64,000 bases of DNA from Burkholderiales bacterium (GTDB lineage: Bacteria > Pseudomonadota > Gammaproteobacteria > Burkholderiales > SG8-41). Positions within the stretch are counted from its first letter, which is position 1; each line of letters begins with the position of its first letter. Of the stretch, positions 8,991-19,630 are shown one piece after another. The translations under genes were made by a program, and so were the position numbers. The DNA lies in NCBI GenBank assembly GCA_020854035.1, contig JADZGE010000064.1:39691-103690 (forward strand), given 5' to 3'. The notes under the pieces are model-generated. The model did no database searches and was not told where the DNA came from. It worked only from the letters and a program-made list of their open reading frames with translations.

Positions 8991-9409
8991 TAGGGAATCT
9001 GGATCTTGCCACCGCCTCCCAGTCCACCGCCCGGCAGCCCGCCACCGGGCAACCCCCCCATCCCGCCCTGGGGCACGACGATGGAGGATGCGGCCTGGCG
9101 GCGCAGGTCCTGTAGATCCTTCACCGTGCGCTCGACGGCGGCCTTGGCGGCTTCTGCGTAGCGCGACGCCGCTTCGCCCAGGTTGCCCGCCTCGATCTCG
9201 AAGTTGACGGGCAGCGGCCCGACCGAGGTCAGTATCTGCGTTTCGCCCGAGTACAACACCTGCCGCGACGGGTCGTCCGACCCGTCGCTCCTGACCGGCG
9301 TCAGCCGCCGGATCACGCCGATCTTGCGGTCGGTGAACACATCCTCGCGGTAGAGCGCCGCGGGGTCCATCTTCATGTCGGGATTTCGCTCGTCCTGTCT
9401 TTGCGCCAC
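8990..9409 (-). CDS. conserved hypothetical protein with Gly-rich C-terminus
   Basis: Family not recognised. The 139-residue soluble product begins with an acidic segment containing ALYREDVFTDRKIGVIRRLTPV, then QVLYSGETQILTSVGPLPVNFEIEA, which suggests a small beta-fold. A helical stretch (NLGEAASRYAEAAKAAVERTVKDLQ) and a low-complexity tail of PGGG and GGMGG repeats follow. The GTG at 9409 is the longest start. The ATG at 9376 (MKMDPAALY) is equally plausible. A perfect inverted repeat follows the stop. It is transcribed on the same strand as oxyR but 160 bp downstream, so it is probably independent. Confidence 0.65.
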   Translation of the reverse strand: MAQRQDERNPDMKMDPAALYREDVFTDRKIGVIRRLTPVRSDGSDDPSRQVLYSGETQILTSVGPLPVNFEIEAGNLGEAASRYAEAAKAAVERTVKDLQDLRRQAASSIVVPQGGMGGLPGGGLPGGGLGGGGKIQIP

Positions 9410-9568
9410 GTGAGCCTCGTCAGAAATTGGCCGCGCGCTGCCGCCCGGCGCATTTCTAGCGTATCAGAAAAGCCGCCGAACGGCTCACATTGCTGCCTCG
9501 AAAGGACCCATGGTGTCGTCGAAAGAGCGAGGCGAGGTGCAGCGCGTGCGCGCAGTGTCGTTGTCCGG

Positions 9569-10579
9569 TCAGTCCCGGATCTGCCTGCCCCCCGTGTGTT
9601 TCCGTGGCGAATCCCCGGTTGTCGTTTCCGACACCGTGACGGCGTCGCGGCGCAGCCCGGGGACGCCGGGCCGGGCCGCGCGGCGATGCCGCTCGATGAT
9701 GAAATCGGCGAGCAGCCTTACTTCCGCGAGCCGTGACGAAGTGCGGCGCGCGACGAGCGCGAGGGTGCGTGCGGGCGCGGGGGAGGCGAACGGCCGCGCG
9801 ACGAGATGCGTGCCCCTGAGTATCCCCGCCTTCAACGTGAGTTCCGGCAGGAGCGTCACGCCCATGCCGCCCTCGACCATCTGGATGAGCGTGTAGAGGC
9901 TCGTCGCCTCCAGCGTCGACTCCCATGCGCCGCGCCGCGGGCCGCAGGCGGTGATGGCGTGGCTCCTCAGGCAATGGCCTTCCTCCAGCAGCAGCACGTC
10001 CTTCGGATCGAGCCTGCGGACCGCGATTTCCTTCTCGCGTGCGGCCGGATCGCCTTCGCGCACGACGAACCGGAACGCGTCGCGGAAGAGTTCGACGACG
10101 TGCAGGCCTTCGGTTTCGTGGGGCAGGGCGATCAGCGCGATATCGAGGCTGCCGGCGCGCAGCCGCTCGAGCAGGCGCCCGGTGAGGTCCTCGCGCAGGT
10201 AGAGCCGCAGCGCCGGATGGGCGCGCCGCAGCGGGGGCAGGATCTCCGGCAACAGGAACGGCGCGATGGTCGGGATCGTGCCGAAGCGCAGCGGGCCGGC
10301 GAGCGGTTTTCCGGCGCTGCGTGCGGTTTCGGCGAGATCGCTGGCAGCGGCGAGCAGGCCGCGCGCGCGCGCGACGACCTCCTCGCCCACCGCGGTCAGA
10401 CGGACGTGACGCTTGTCGCGCTCGACGAGCTGCACGCCGAGGATCGACTCGATCTCCTTGATCCCGGCCGACAGCGTCGACTGGGTCACGAACTGCGACT
10501 GCGCGGCGGCGCGGAAGTTGAGCCGCTCGGCGAGCTCGACGAGGTAGGAGAGTTGGCGAAGCGAGGGCAATGCCGGCAT
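9569..10579 (-). CDS. oxyR: hydrogen peroxide-sensing LysR-type regulator OxyR
   Basis: Redox-sensing transcription activator, 336 residues. The N-terminal winged helix (LRQLSYLVELAERLNFRAAA, TQSTLSAGIKEIE) is followed by a periplasmic-binding-like effector domain. The two redox cysteines are present as C203 and C212 in LLEEGHCLRSH...TACG, with the same 9-residue spacing as E. coli C199 and C208. A tail of about 30 polar residues extends past the usual end, so the protein is longer than the 305-residue E. coli OxyR. Start ATG at 10579 gives the canonical N-terminus. The gene is divergent from an AhpC-type peroxiredoxin across a 244-bp region with an OxyR-like site, which supports the assignment. 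Confidence 0.93.
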   Translation of the reverse strand: MPALPSLRQLSYLVELAERLNFRAAAQSQFVTQSTLSAGIKEIESILGVQLVERDKRHVRLTAVGEEVVARARGLLAAASDLAETARSAGKPLAGPLRFGTIPTIAPFLLPEILPPLRRAHPALRLYLREDLTGRLLERLRAGSLDIALIALPHETEGLHVVELFRDAFRFVVREGDPAAREKEIAVRRLDPKDVLLLEEGHCLRSHAITACGPRRGAWESTLEATSLYTLIQMVEGGMGVTLLPELTLKAGILRGTHLVARPFASPAPARTLALVARRTSSRLAEVRLLADFIIERHRRAARPGVPGLRRDAVTVSETTTGDSPRKHTGGRQIRD

Positions 10580-10716
10580 GGAAGCGTCCCGAAGGCCCGG
10601 CTCCCTCGCGTTCGAGCGGAGGGCCGGGGCAGGAATCGGCCGGAAACGTGGGTTGGTCCGCCTTCCACCCCACCCCCATCCCGACCTTCCCCCTGAGGGG
10701 GAAGGAGTGGTCTTTG

Positions 10717-10753
10717 ATCGCAATGCTCGATCATTGTAAACGGTATTACTCGT
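10717..10753 (+). promoter_or_regulatory. putative OxyR operator between oxyR and ahpC
   Basis: Four tetramers are spaced by exactly 7 bp: ATCG (10717), CGAT (10728), AACG (10739) and TCGT (10750). This copies the spacing of the E. coli OxyR motif ATAG-N7-CTAT repeated with 7-bp gaps. The left half is a perfect dyad (ATCG-N7-CGAT). The right half is degenerate. Its position upstream of the peroxiredoxin suits an activator site that could also repress oxyR. Confidence 0.5.
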
Positions 10754-10823
10754 TGGCGCGATCACAGGGCGTGGCGCAGACTCCGCTCATCGCTTGTCGA
10801 AGAACCATCCCAAGGAGACGGAA

Positions 10824-11363
10824 ATGCTGACAGTTGGAGATCGTATCCCCGGTTTCGACGTCCAGGCGGTGGTGTCCACCGACATGGAAAATGCCTTTGC
10901 GCGCATCACGGACAAGTCCGACGCGGGCAAGTGGAAGATCGTGTTCTTCTGGCCCAAGGACTTCACCTTCGTGTGCCCGACCGAGATCGCGGCATTCGGG
11001 AAGCTCAACCGCGACTTCAACGACCGGGACGCCGTCGTCTACGGCGTGTCGACCGACAGCGAGTTCGTGCACCTGGCGTGGCGGCGCTCGCACCCCGATC
11101 TCAAGGAACTGCCGTTCCCGATGCTGGCGGACGTCAAGCGCGAGATCTCGAGCGCGTTCGGCATCCTCGACCGCAAGGAAGGCGTCGCGCTGCGGGCAAC
11201 GTTCATCGTCGACCCCGAGGGCGTGATCCGCTTCGCGGCGGTCAACGATCTCAACGTCGGGCGCAACCCGCAGGAAGTGCTGCGTGTGCTGGACGCCCTG
11301 CAGACGGACGAGCTCTGTCCCTGCAACTGGAGGAAGGGCGACGAATTTCTCAAGGCGGCATAG
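10824..11363 (+). CDS. ahpC: AhpC-type peroxiredoxin
   Basis: Thiol peroxidase that reduces H2O2 and organic peroxides, 179 residues. The peroxidatic cysteine is C51 in FTFVCPTE. The C-terminal DELCPCNW holds C165 and C167, one of which should be the resolving Cys, as in AhpC proteins that partner AhpD rather than AhpF. No ahpD or ahpF lies next to it. ATG at 10824 follows AAGGAG at 8 nt spacing. An in-frame ATG at 10794 lacks this. It is divergent from oxyR and probably OxyR-activated. A heptanucleotide array follows the stop. Confidence 0.92.
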   Translation: MLTVGDRIPGFDVQAVVSTDMENAFARITDKSDAGKWKIVFFWPKDFTFVCPTEIAAFGKLNRDFNDRDAVVYGVSTDSEFVHLAWRRSHPDLKELPFPMLADVKREISSAFGILDRKEGVALRATFIVDPEGVIRFAAVNDLNVGRNPQEVLRVLDALQTDELCPCNWRKGDEFLKAA

Positions 11364-11380
11364 CCACCGCTTCGGGCTGC

Positions 11381-11506
11381 GAGCCACGAGCCACGAGCCA
11401 CGAGCCACGAGCCATGAGCGGTGAGCTATGAGCTATGAGCCATGAGCGGTGAGCTATGAGCCATGAGCTACGAACTCACAGCCCACAGCCCACAGCCCAC
11501 AGGCAT
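11381..11506 (+). repeat. heptanucleotide minisatellite, 18 units
   Basis: Eighteen consecutive 7-mers without a phase break: four GAGCCAC, then a mix of GAGCCAT, GAGCGGT and GAGCTAT, GAGCTAC, GAACTCA, three CAGCCCA and CAGGCAT. The array begins 18 bp after the ahpC stop and ends about 170 bp before the katG promoter. No gene is supported inside it. Related heptads recur at 13941, 28116 and 28214. Confidence 0.85.
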
Positions 11507-11676
11507 CACCGCGGAGCAAGTGCAGGCCACGGTGCGCATCGCGGTGGTCGTGAACGCCGCGGCCGCGATTATGGACATGGCCGGGGCGGAAGCTGCTTCG
11601 GCGGTGGCATTGGCAGCTTGACAGGCGAGCCCGCGCCGCCGGGTCCCGCGCCGGGCCGGGCAGCGAAAGAACGGCA

Positions 11677-13940
<2,264 letters not shown>

Positions 13941-13968
13941 TCAGTGGACAGTGGGCAGTAGTCAGTAG
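13941..13968 (+). repeat. short heptanucleotide array after katG
   Basis: Four 7-mers, TCAGTGG, ACAGTGG, GCAGTAG and TCAGTAG, begin at the base after the katG stop. The remaining 310 bp up to the oxidoreductase operon (to 14278) shows no supported gene. It contains a GTTCCTGACACC element at 14222-14233 resembling flanks of REP-associated transposases. Confidence 0.6.
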
Positions 13969-14278
13969 GCCTGCTGCCTCCTGAGCAGGATCGCGTCGGA
14001 ATGCGCGTGGCCGCTACCCGCGGCCGCGCGAAGAGCGGGCCCGCCACGGGCGGGCCGGTTTTCGTTGGAGATCGGGCGAATTGGGAGGCTGGCGCTGCAG
14101 GATCCTCGAAAAGCTTCGACACGAAGACAGGAAGGAAGGCGGGAAGTGAAGCCCCGAGGCGGAGGCGCGAAGCCTGGAAGGGGAAACTCCGGGCGAGTCG
14201 GAAATCGCGCATGAACATAAGTGTTCCTGACACCTTTTCCGAGCCGCCGGCGCGAGGTCGTTCGCGCCCGTCCGCGGA

Positions 14279-15904
14279 TCAGATCTTCTCGGGCACCATG
14301 TTGATCGCGCCGCACGGGCACTCCGCGGCGCAGATCCCGCAGCCCTTGCAATAGTCGTAGTTGAACTCGAAGCGCTTGCCCGGCCCGAGCTTGATGACCG
14401 CGTTGTCGGGGCACACGCCGTAGCAGTTGTCGCACTCGAAGCAGTTGCCGCACGAGAGGCAGCGCCGCGCCTCGAAGAGCGCGTTCGACTCGTCGAGTCC
14501 GCCCTGCACCTCGTCGAAGGTGGACTGGCGCCGCAGGATGTCGAGCGTCGGGCGCACCGTCTTGGGCGCGTCGGAGTAGTACCACGTGTTCAGGCGCTCC
14601 GGCGTCGCGAGCTCGTGCTTCGGCGCCGCGATATGCTCGGCACCGCGCAGCCAGGCGTCGATGTGGCGTGCCGCCTTCTTGCCGTGCCCCACCGCCACGG
14701 TGACGGTGCGCTCCGAGGGCACCATGTCGCCCCCGGCGAAGATCCCCGGGTAGCCCGTCATCATGTTCGGGCCGACTTCGACCACGCCGTCGCGCACCTC
14801 CAGTCCCGGCACGCCCCGCAGGAGCGAGAGGTCCACGTCCTGCCCGAGCGCGAGCACGATGGAATCGGCCTCCAGCGTTTCGATCTCGCCGGTCGGTTGC
14901 GGGAAACCCTTCTCGTCGAGGGTCATCTTCTCGACCGTGATGCGGGCTTCACCCGCCTCCCTGATCGTGGAGAGCCACTTGATCATAACGCCCTCCTGCA
15001 GCGCCTCCTCCACCTCGAAATCGTGCGCCGGCATCTTCTCGCGGGTGCGGCGATACACGATGATCGCTTCCTCCGCGCCCAGCCGTTTCGCGGTGCGCGC
15101 CACGTCGATCGCGGTGTTGCCGCCGCCATAGACGACCACGCGGCGCCCGAGCATGGGCCTTGCCTCGCCCTCCATGCTGCGCAGGACCGAAACGGCGTCG
15201 AGCACCCGGGCGGCGGTGCCGGCGGGAATGTAGGCGCGCTTGCCGATGTGCGCGCCCACGGCGAGGAACGCCGCGTCGTAGCGGCCGCGGCGCATGGTGT
15301 CGAGGATGCGGTCCACCTTGCCATCCAGCCTGATCTTTGCGCCCATCTCGACGATGCGGCGCACTTCGGCGTCGAGGACATCCCGCGGCAGTCGGTACTT
15401 CGGGATGCCGAAGCGCATCATGCCGCCCGCCACCGGGCCAGCTTCGTGGATGGTGACGCGGTGTCCGAGACGGCGCAGGTGATACGCGGCCGAAAGCCCG
15501 GAGGGTCCCGCCCCCACGATCAGCACGTGCCTGCCGGATTCGGCGGCCGGCGGCGGAAACTGCCAGCCGCAGCGGATCGCCTCGTCGCCGAGGAAGCGCT
15601 CCACCGCGTTGATGTTGACCGCGGCGTCGAGGTGCGCCCGGTTGCAGGCGGTTTCGCAGGGGCGGTAGCACACCCGCCCCATCACGGCCGGCAGCGGGTT
15701 GTCGATGGTGAGCGTGCGCCAGGCCGCCTCGTAGTCGCCCGCCTCCGCATGGTAGAGCCAGCCCTGGATGTTCTCGCCCGCGGGACACGCGTGGTTGCAC
15801 GGCGGCAGTCGGTCCACGTAAACCGGGCGGCTGGTGCGCCAGGACCCCGTGCGGTTGGCGAGCGAGGAGCCGACGTCGAGCGTGATCGCGAAGGGCTTCT
15901 CCAT
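14279..15904 (-). CDS. GltD-like NAD(P)H oxidoreductase fused to 2[4Fe-4S] ferredoxin, 2-oxoacid oxidoreductase reductase/delta subunit
   Basis: Electron-transfer subunit of the upstream 2-oxoacid oxidoreductase, 541 residues. The N-terminal GltD-type cluster domain has C36, C40, C79, C83 and C87. Next come an FAD Rossmann motif (GAGPSGLSAAYHL), a pyridine nucleotide motif (VYGGGNTAIDVARTAKRLG) and the GDMVPSERTVTVAVGHG FAD segment. The C-terminal ferredoxin has CLSCGNCFECDNC...C and C519-x2-C522-x2-C525-x3-C529 motifs, enough for two [4Fe-4S] clusters. The architecture implies that electrons from keto-acid oxidation reach NAD(P)+ inside one complex, as in phenylglyoxylate:NAD+ oxidoreductase, where delta and FAD subunits are separate. 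Its ATG overlaps the beta-subunit stop by 1 nt (TGATG). Confidence 0.85.
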   Translation of the reverse strand: MEKPFAITLDVGSSLANRTGSWRTSRPVYVDRLPPCNHACPAGENIQGWLYHAEAGDYEAAWRTLTIDNPLPAVMGRVCYRPCETACNRAHLDAAVNINAVERFLGDEAIRCGWQFPPPAAESGRHVLIVGAGPSGLSAAYHLRRLGHRVTIHEAGPVAGGMMRFGIPKYRLPRDVLDAEVRRIVEMGAKIRLDGKVDRILDTMRRGRYDAAFLAVGAHIGKRAYIPAGTAARVLDAVSVLRSMEGEARPMLGRRVVVYGGGNTAIDVARTAKRLGAEEAIIVYRRTREKMPAHDFEVEEALQEGVMIKWLSTIREAGEARITVEKMTLDEKGFPQPTGEIETLEADSIVLALGQDVDLSLLRGVPGLEVRDGVVEVGPNMMTGYPGIFAGGDMVPSERTVTVAVGHGKKAARHIDAWLRGAEHIAAPKHELATPERLNTWYYSDAPKTVRPTLDILRRQSTFDEVQGGLDESNALFEARRCLSCGNCFECDNCYGVCPDNAVIKLGPGKRFEFNYDYCKGCGICAAECPCGAINMVPEKI

Positions 15905-16905
15905 CAGCGCGCCTCCTCCCCGAGCAGGCCGTAGCGGCGGATGTTGCCGTCGGCAATCTCCTGCACGCGGGCGATCACGTCCGCACGCGGCGGCCGCGCG
16001 AAAAGGTGGGCGAAGCGCTTCTGCGGGCGCAGGTACTCCTCGACGGGCAGCTTGCGGCGCATTTTCGAGACGCCGGTGAGCTCTCCGTGCTCGGCCTCGA
16101 ATACCGGGAAGAGGCCCGTTTCCTTCGCGAGCCGCGCGATCCGGATCGTGTCGTGCGATTCGTGTCCCCAGCCGAGCGGGCAGGGCACGAGGATGTGGAT
16201 GTAGCGCGCGCCGCGGAATTCCATGGCCCGCTTCACCTTGGATTCGAGGTCCATCAGCTCGGCGACCGTGGCGGTGGCGACGTAAGGGATGCCGTGGGCT
16301 AGCGCGATGGCCGGGAGGTTCTTGCCCTGGCCGAACACGTTGCCGGGCTCCGGGCCCACCGCCATGGTGGTCGCGGTGCGGGCGGCGGGCGGGGTCGCCG
16401 ACGAGCGCTGCACGCCCGTGTTCATGTACGCCTCGTTGTCGTAGCAGATGAAGAGCACGTCGTCGTTGCGCTCGAACATGCCGGACAGGCAGCCGAAGCC
16501 GATATCGGTGGTTCCGCCGTCGCCGGCCTGCGCGATGACGCGCACATCGTCGCGGCCCTTTACCTTGAGCGCGGCGGCGATGCCGGTCGCGACCGCGGCC
16601 GTGTTCCCGAACAGGCTGTGTATCCAGGGTATCTGCCACGATGTCTCCGGGTAGGGCGTGGAGAACACCTCCAGACACCCGGTCGCGTTCGCGGCGATCA
16701 GCTGGTTTGCCGTTGCGTTCATCGCGGCGTCGATCGCGTAACGCGCGCCAAGGGCTTCGCCGCAGCCCTGGCACGCGCGGTGGCCGGAGTTGAGCGAGTT
16801 GGTGCGCTGCAGGCGGGCCTGCACCGAGCGCTGCGACGGATCGAGCAGCCGGTTGCCGACGGTGGCAGTCCCGGTCTGGTAGAACTTGACGGGCTGGTAG
16901 GCCAT
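15904..16905 (-). CDS. 2-oxoacid:acceptor oxidoreductase beta subunit (ThDP-binding)
   Basis: Catalytic thiamine-diphosphate subunit, 333 residues. Visible features are SGHRACQGCGEALGARYA, with cluster-type cysteines as in pyruvate:ferredoxin oxidoreductase beta, the ThDP/Mg motif AQAGDGGTTDIGFGCLSGMFERNDD, YDNEAYMNTG and HILVPCPLGW. All are typical of PorB/PadI-type chains. A pyruvate-type substrate is possible, but the TPYPETSW context does not decide between pyruvate, phenylglyoxylate or another oxo acid. It lies between the alpha subunit (10 bp upstream) and the fused reductase (overlapping), all one operon on the minus strand. Confidence 0.88.
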   Translation of the reverse strand: MAYQPVKFYQTGTATVGNRLLDPSQRSVQARLQRTNSLNSGHRACQGCGEALGARYAIDAAMNATANQLIAANATGCLEVFSTPYPETSWQIPWIHSLFGNTAAVATGIAAALKVKGRDDVRVIAQAGDGGTTDIGFGCLSGMFERNDDVLFICYDNEAYMNTGVQRSSATPPAARTATTMAVGPEPGNVFGQGKNLPAIALAHGIPYVATATVAELMDLESKVKRAMEFRGARYIHILVPCPLGWGHESHDTIRIARLAKETGLFPVFEAEHGELTGVSKMRRKLPVEEYLRPQKRFAHLFARPPRADVIARVQEIADGNIRRYGLLGEEAR

Positions 16906-16914
16906 GGAGGTGCC

Positions 16915-18168
16915 CTAGACGGCCCGCGACGCGACCGCTCCCACGTCGCGCAGGATATTCTCGGCGATCGGGCCGGAGCGTCGCTGCTGCTTCTCCCGCT
17001 CGAGTTCGCGGCGGACGATGTTCCAGTCGAGATCGAGGAAGGTCAGGCTCTCGAGCTCGTCGCGCTGCGCCTGCCGCAGCATGCGGTGGAGCGCGCGCCG
17101 GGTGATCGCGCGGCCGCCCAGGCCCGCGATCACGGTGTAGCTGTGCGGAGGCGAGCCGGAGAGCGCCATGCGCACGTTGGCGGAGACGATGCCGCCGATG
17201 CCCACCGCGAGGCTCTTTTCCAGCACCACGACGCGCCGCGCGTGCTGCAGGATGCGCCGCACTTCGGCGAGCGGGAACGGCCGGAACGACACGATGCTCA
17301 GCACGCCGATGCGATGACCCTCGCCCCGCATCTCGTCCACCGTGTCCTTGATCGTGCCGAGGACCGAGCCGAGCGCGACCACGATCGTCTCCGCGTCCTC
17401 GGTGCGGTAGGCGTGCGTCAATCCGCCCGCGGCGCGCCCGAAGATCTCCCTGAACTCGGCGGCGTGCCGGGGAATCAGCTCGAGCGCCTGCATCTGCTTC
17501 GCGTGCGCGAGGTAGCGCACCTCCGCGAACGCGTCCGGCCCGACCATCGCGCCGATCGAAACCGGCTCGCGCGGGTCGAGCACCTGGCGCGGCTCGTAGG
17601 GCGGCAGGTACGCGTCCACCTGTCCCTGCGCGGGCACGTCCACGCGCTCGTAGGCGTGGGTGAGGATGAACCCGTCCACGCACACCATGACGGGCAGCGA
17701 CAGCTCCTCGCCCAGCCGGAACGCCTGAATGTGGAGGTCGAGCGCCTCCTGGTTGTCCTCGGCGAAGAGCTGGATCCAGCCGCTGTCGCGCTGCGACATC
17801 GCGTCGCTGTGGTCGTTCCAGATGTTGATCGGCGCCCCGATCGCCCGGTTCGCGATCGTCATGACCACCGGCAGGCCGAGGCCGGCGGCGTTGAACACCG
17901 CCTCGACCATGTAGAGCAGCCCCTGGCTCGCGGTCGCGGTGTAGGCGCGCGCGCCGGCGGCCGAGGCCCCGATCGCGACGCTCATCGCGGCGAATTCCGA
18001 CTCGACGTTGATGAACTCGCAGGGCGCGAGCGCGCCTGACTTCACCATCGAGCCGAGCGCCTCGACGATATGGGTCTGCGGCGATATCGGGTAGGCGCAG
18101 ACCACTTCCGGCCGGCAGAGCGCGACCGCCTCCGCGACGCCGCGGGATCCTTCAGTCTGCTTGAGCAT
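16915..18168 (-). CDS. 2-oxoacid:acceptor oxidoreductase alpha subunit
   Basis: Alpha chain of the oxidoreductase, 417 residues, combining the pyrimidine-binding domain I (GSRGVAEAVALCRPEVVCAYPISPQTHIVE, ESEFAAMSVAIGASAAGARAYTATASQGL) with the domain II fold (TIVVALGSVLGTIKDTVDEMR, GVLSIVSFRPFP). The IPVTN-like stretch reads YPISPQT, typical of Por/Vor alpha subunits. Start ATG at 18168 lies inside the end of the gamma gene, an overlap of 17 nt, so translation is coupled. Lengths match separate gamma-alpha-beta subunit enzymes rather than the large single-chain NifJ type. Confidence 0.9.
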   Translation of the reverse strand: MLKQTEGSRGVAEAVALCRPEVVCAYPISPQTHIVEALGSMVKSGALAPCEFINVESEFAAMSVAIGASAAGARAYTATASQGLLYMVEAVFNAAGLGLPVVMTIANRAIGAPINIWNDHSDAMSQRDSGWIQLFAEDNQEALDLHIQAFRLGEELSLPVMVCVDGFILTHAYERVDVPAQGQVDAYLPPYEPRQVLDPREPVSIGAMVGPDAFAEVRYLAHAKQMQALELIPRHAAEFREIFGRAAGGLTHAYRTEDAETIVVALGSVLGTIKDTVDEMRGEGHRIGVLSIVSFRPFPLAEVRRILQHARRVVVLEKSLAVGIGGIVSANVRMALSGSPPHSYTVIAGLGGRAITRRALHRMLRQAQRDELESLTFLDLDWNIVRRELEREKQQRRSGPIAENILRDVGAVASRAV

Positions 18169-18748
18169 GGGGCCGCGACTCCTTCACTTCCGCCGTGACG
18201 ATGCGGCAGGCCTCCGCCGCCGCGGCGATGTTGGCATCGGCCACGCGGCCGCCGAACTTCTCGCGGATCGCGGCGTTGACCGACTCGAGCGTGATGAGAC
18301 CGGTCAGGGCCGCGAACCCGCCGAGGAGGGCAGCGTTCGGAACCGCCCGTCCGACGTGCTTCAGCGCGATCTCCGTCGCGGGCACCGTGGCAAGGCGCTC
18401 CGGGCGCATGCCCGCGGTGAATTCCCCGATACCGAGTTCGTCGAAACTGCGCGAGGTGTTGATGAGGAAGTAGCCCTCGTGCCGCGCGACGCCGCCGAAC
18501 ACGTCGACCTGGTGCAGGAGGGTCGGATCGAGCACGATCAGCGCATCCGGCTCCATGACGGGTTCGCGCAGCCGTATCGCGCGCTCGTCGATGCGGCAGA
18601 ACGCCACCACCGGCGCGCCGGTGCGCTCGGAGCCGAAGCTGGGGAATGCCTGGGCGTGCCGCCCGTGCCGGAACGCGGCGATCGAGAGGAGTTCAGCCGC
18701 CGTTACGACGCCCTGCCCGCCCCTGCCGTGCAGGCGAATCTGGAACAC
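18152..18748 (-). CDS. 2-oxoacid:acceptor oxidoreductase gamma subunit
   Basis: Gamma chain, 198 residues, with the signature N-terminus IRLHGRGGQGVVTAAELLS (CoA-contacting loop in this family) and AFPSFGSERTGAPVVAFCRID. First gene of the operon gamma-alpha-beta-reductase. It starts at GTG 18748, preceded by GGAGGG with 8 nt spacing. The upstream region has an FNR-type promoter, which fits an oxygen-sensitive enzyme made under low oxygen. Confidence 0.9.
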   Translation of the reverse strand: MFQIRLHGRGGQGVVTAAELLSIAAFRHGRHAQAFPSFGSERTGAPVVAFCRIDERAIRLREPVMEPDALIVLDPTLLHQVDVFGGVARHEGYFLINTSRSFDELGIGEFTAGMRPERLATVPATEIALKHVGRAVPNAALLGGFAALTGLITLESVNAAIREKFGGRVADANIAAAAEACRIVTAEVKESRPHAQAD

Positions 18749-18783
18749 CGTTCGTTCCCTCCGCTAACCGGCGCGCCCGTCAA

Positions 18784-18832
18784 CGCCGAAAATCTAGGCC
18801 CGGCGCAAGGAGGATGCCTTGCTCTAGATCAA
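18784..18832 (-). promoter_or_regulatory. class II FNR/Anr-type promoter of the oxidoreductase operon
   Basis: On the minus strand TTGAT-CTAG-AGCAA (18832-18819) matches the FNR consensus TTGAT-N4-ATCAA with one mismatch. Placing its centre at -41.5 puts the -10 hexamer exactly on TAGATT (18796-18791), and transcription would start at about 18784, 36 nt before the GTG of the gamma gene. Box, spacing and hexamer agree, so anaerobic or microaerobic activation is likely. Confidence 0.65.
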
Positions 18833-18967
18833 GTTTCACGGGCGCCCCGCCCCGGTGGCGCTTCGTCCGGGAACGCTTTCGCGTGCTTCCGGGCAGTCCG
18901 TGGCATTCCCGATATTGCCGGTCACGCGAAGTCCGGCCATTACGCGCATCGCATTCCACATCGGAAC

Positions 18968-19630
18968 TCACACTTTCGCCGCGTCGTCGAGCCGCCCGCG
19001 GCGTGACGGCCCGAAGAGCGGCCGCCACACAATCAGGATCGCGTAAAGGGTGCCCGCGCAGAGCAGGAGTTCCCCCGTGACGCGCTGATCGCCCGCGAGG
19101 TAGACAAGGCAGAGCCTCTCCTCGGCCGCGAGGTAGCCCCAGCCGAAGCGCAACAGCGTCGCGATCACCTCGAGGTGCACGACCGCGCGCGCGATCGCGG
19201 GAACGCGGGGCCAGGAGAGCGCCACGGCGATGCCGGCGGCGGCCACCGAGAGAAACTTCAGCGCGTCGACCGCCGGATCGAGCCGCGCCGAGTCGAGCAG
19301 GCGGGGCAGCATCCAGAGCACCATGACGAAGCTCGCGGCGATGATGCCTGTCGCGCCGCCGGCGTTATACCGCTGAAGCCGCTCGCGCGCTCTTCCCGCG
19401 GCGCCGGGCGCGGCGAGCCACCACCGGCCCAGGCAGAAGCCAATCGCGGCGAGGAGCGGCAGCTGCACGAGCATGTGCAGCACCATCGATGATTCGAGCC
19501 ATGCGCGCGCGGGCGGGAGGGCGAGTGCCGCCCACGCGAGGATCGCGGCGGCCGCGCTGCGGGAAATCATGTCCGGTCCGCCACCGGTGAAAACGGGTAG
19601 ACGCCGATTGCCTCGCGCGCCGGGCGTCAT
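18968..19630 (-). CDS. integral membrane protein next to cytochrome oxidase genes
   Basis: 220 residues with about five hydrophobic segments, including VLHMLVQLPLLAAIGFCLGRWWL, GIIAASFVMVLWMLP, FLSVAAAGIAVALS and LLLCAGTLYAILIVW. A His near the first segment (MVLHMLVQLPLL) recalls the conserved His of CtaG/caa3-assembly-type proteins, but the match is weak and I do not assign the family. Its ATG (19630) overlaps the stop of the SCO gene (ATGA), so translation is coupled. A role in assembly of, or electron transfer to, the ba3-type oxidase is inferred from context only. Confidence 0.7.
   Translation of the reverse strand: MTPGARGNRRLPVFTGGGPDMISRSAAAAILAWAALALPPARAWLESSMVLHMLVQLPLLAAIGFCLGRWWLAAPGAAGRARERLQRYNAGGATGIIAASFVMVLWMLPRLLDSARLDPAVDALKFLSVAAAGIAVALSWPRVPAIARAVVHLEVIATLLRFGWGYLAAEERLCLVYLAGDQRVTGELLLCAGTLYAILIVWRPLFGPSRRGRLDDAAKV

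Noticed and set aside
11381..11506. CRISPR-like array
   Set aside because: Units are 7 bp without spacers; it is a minisatellite.
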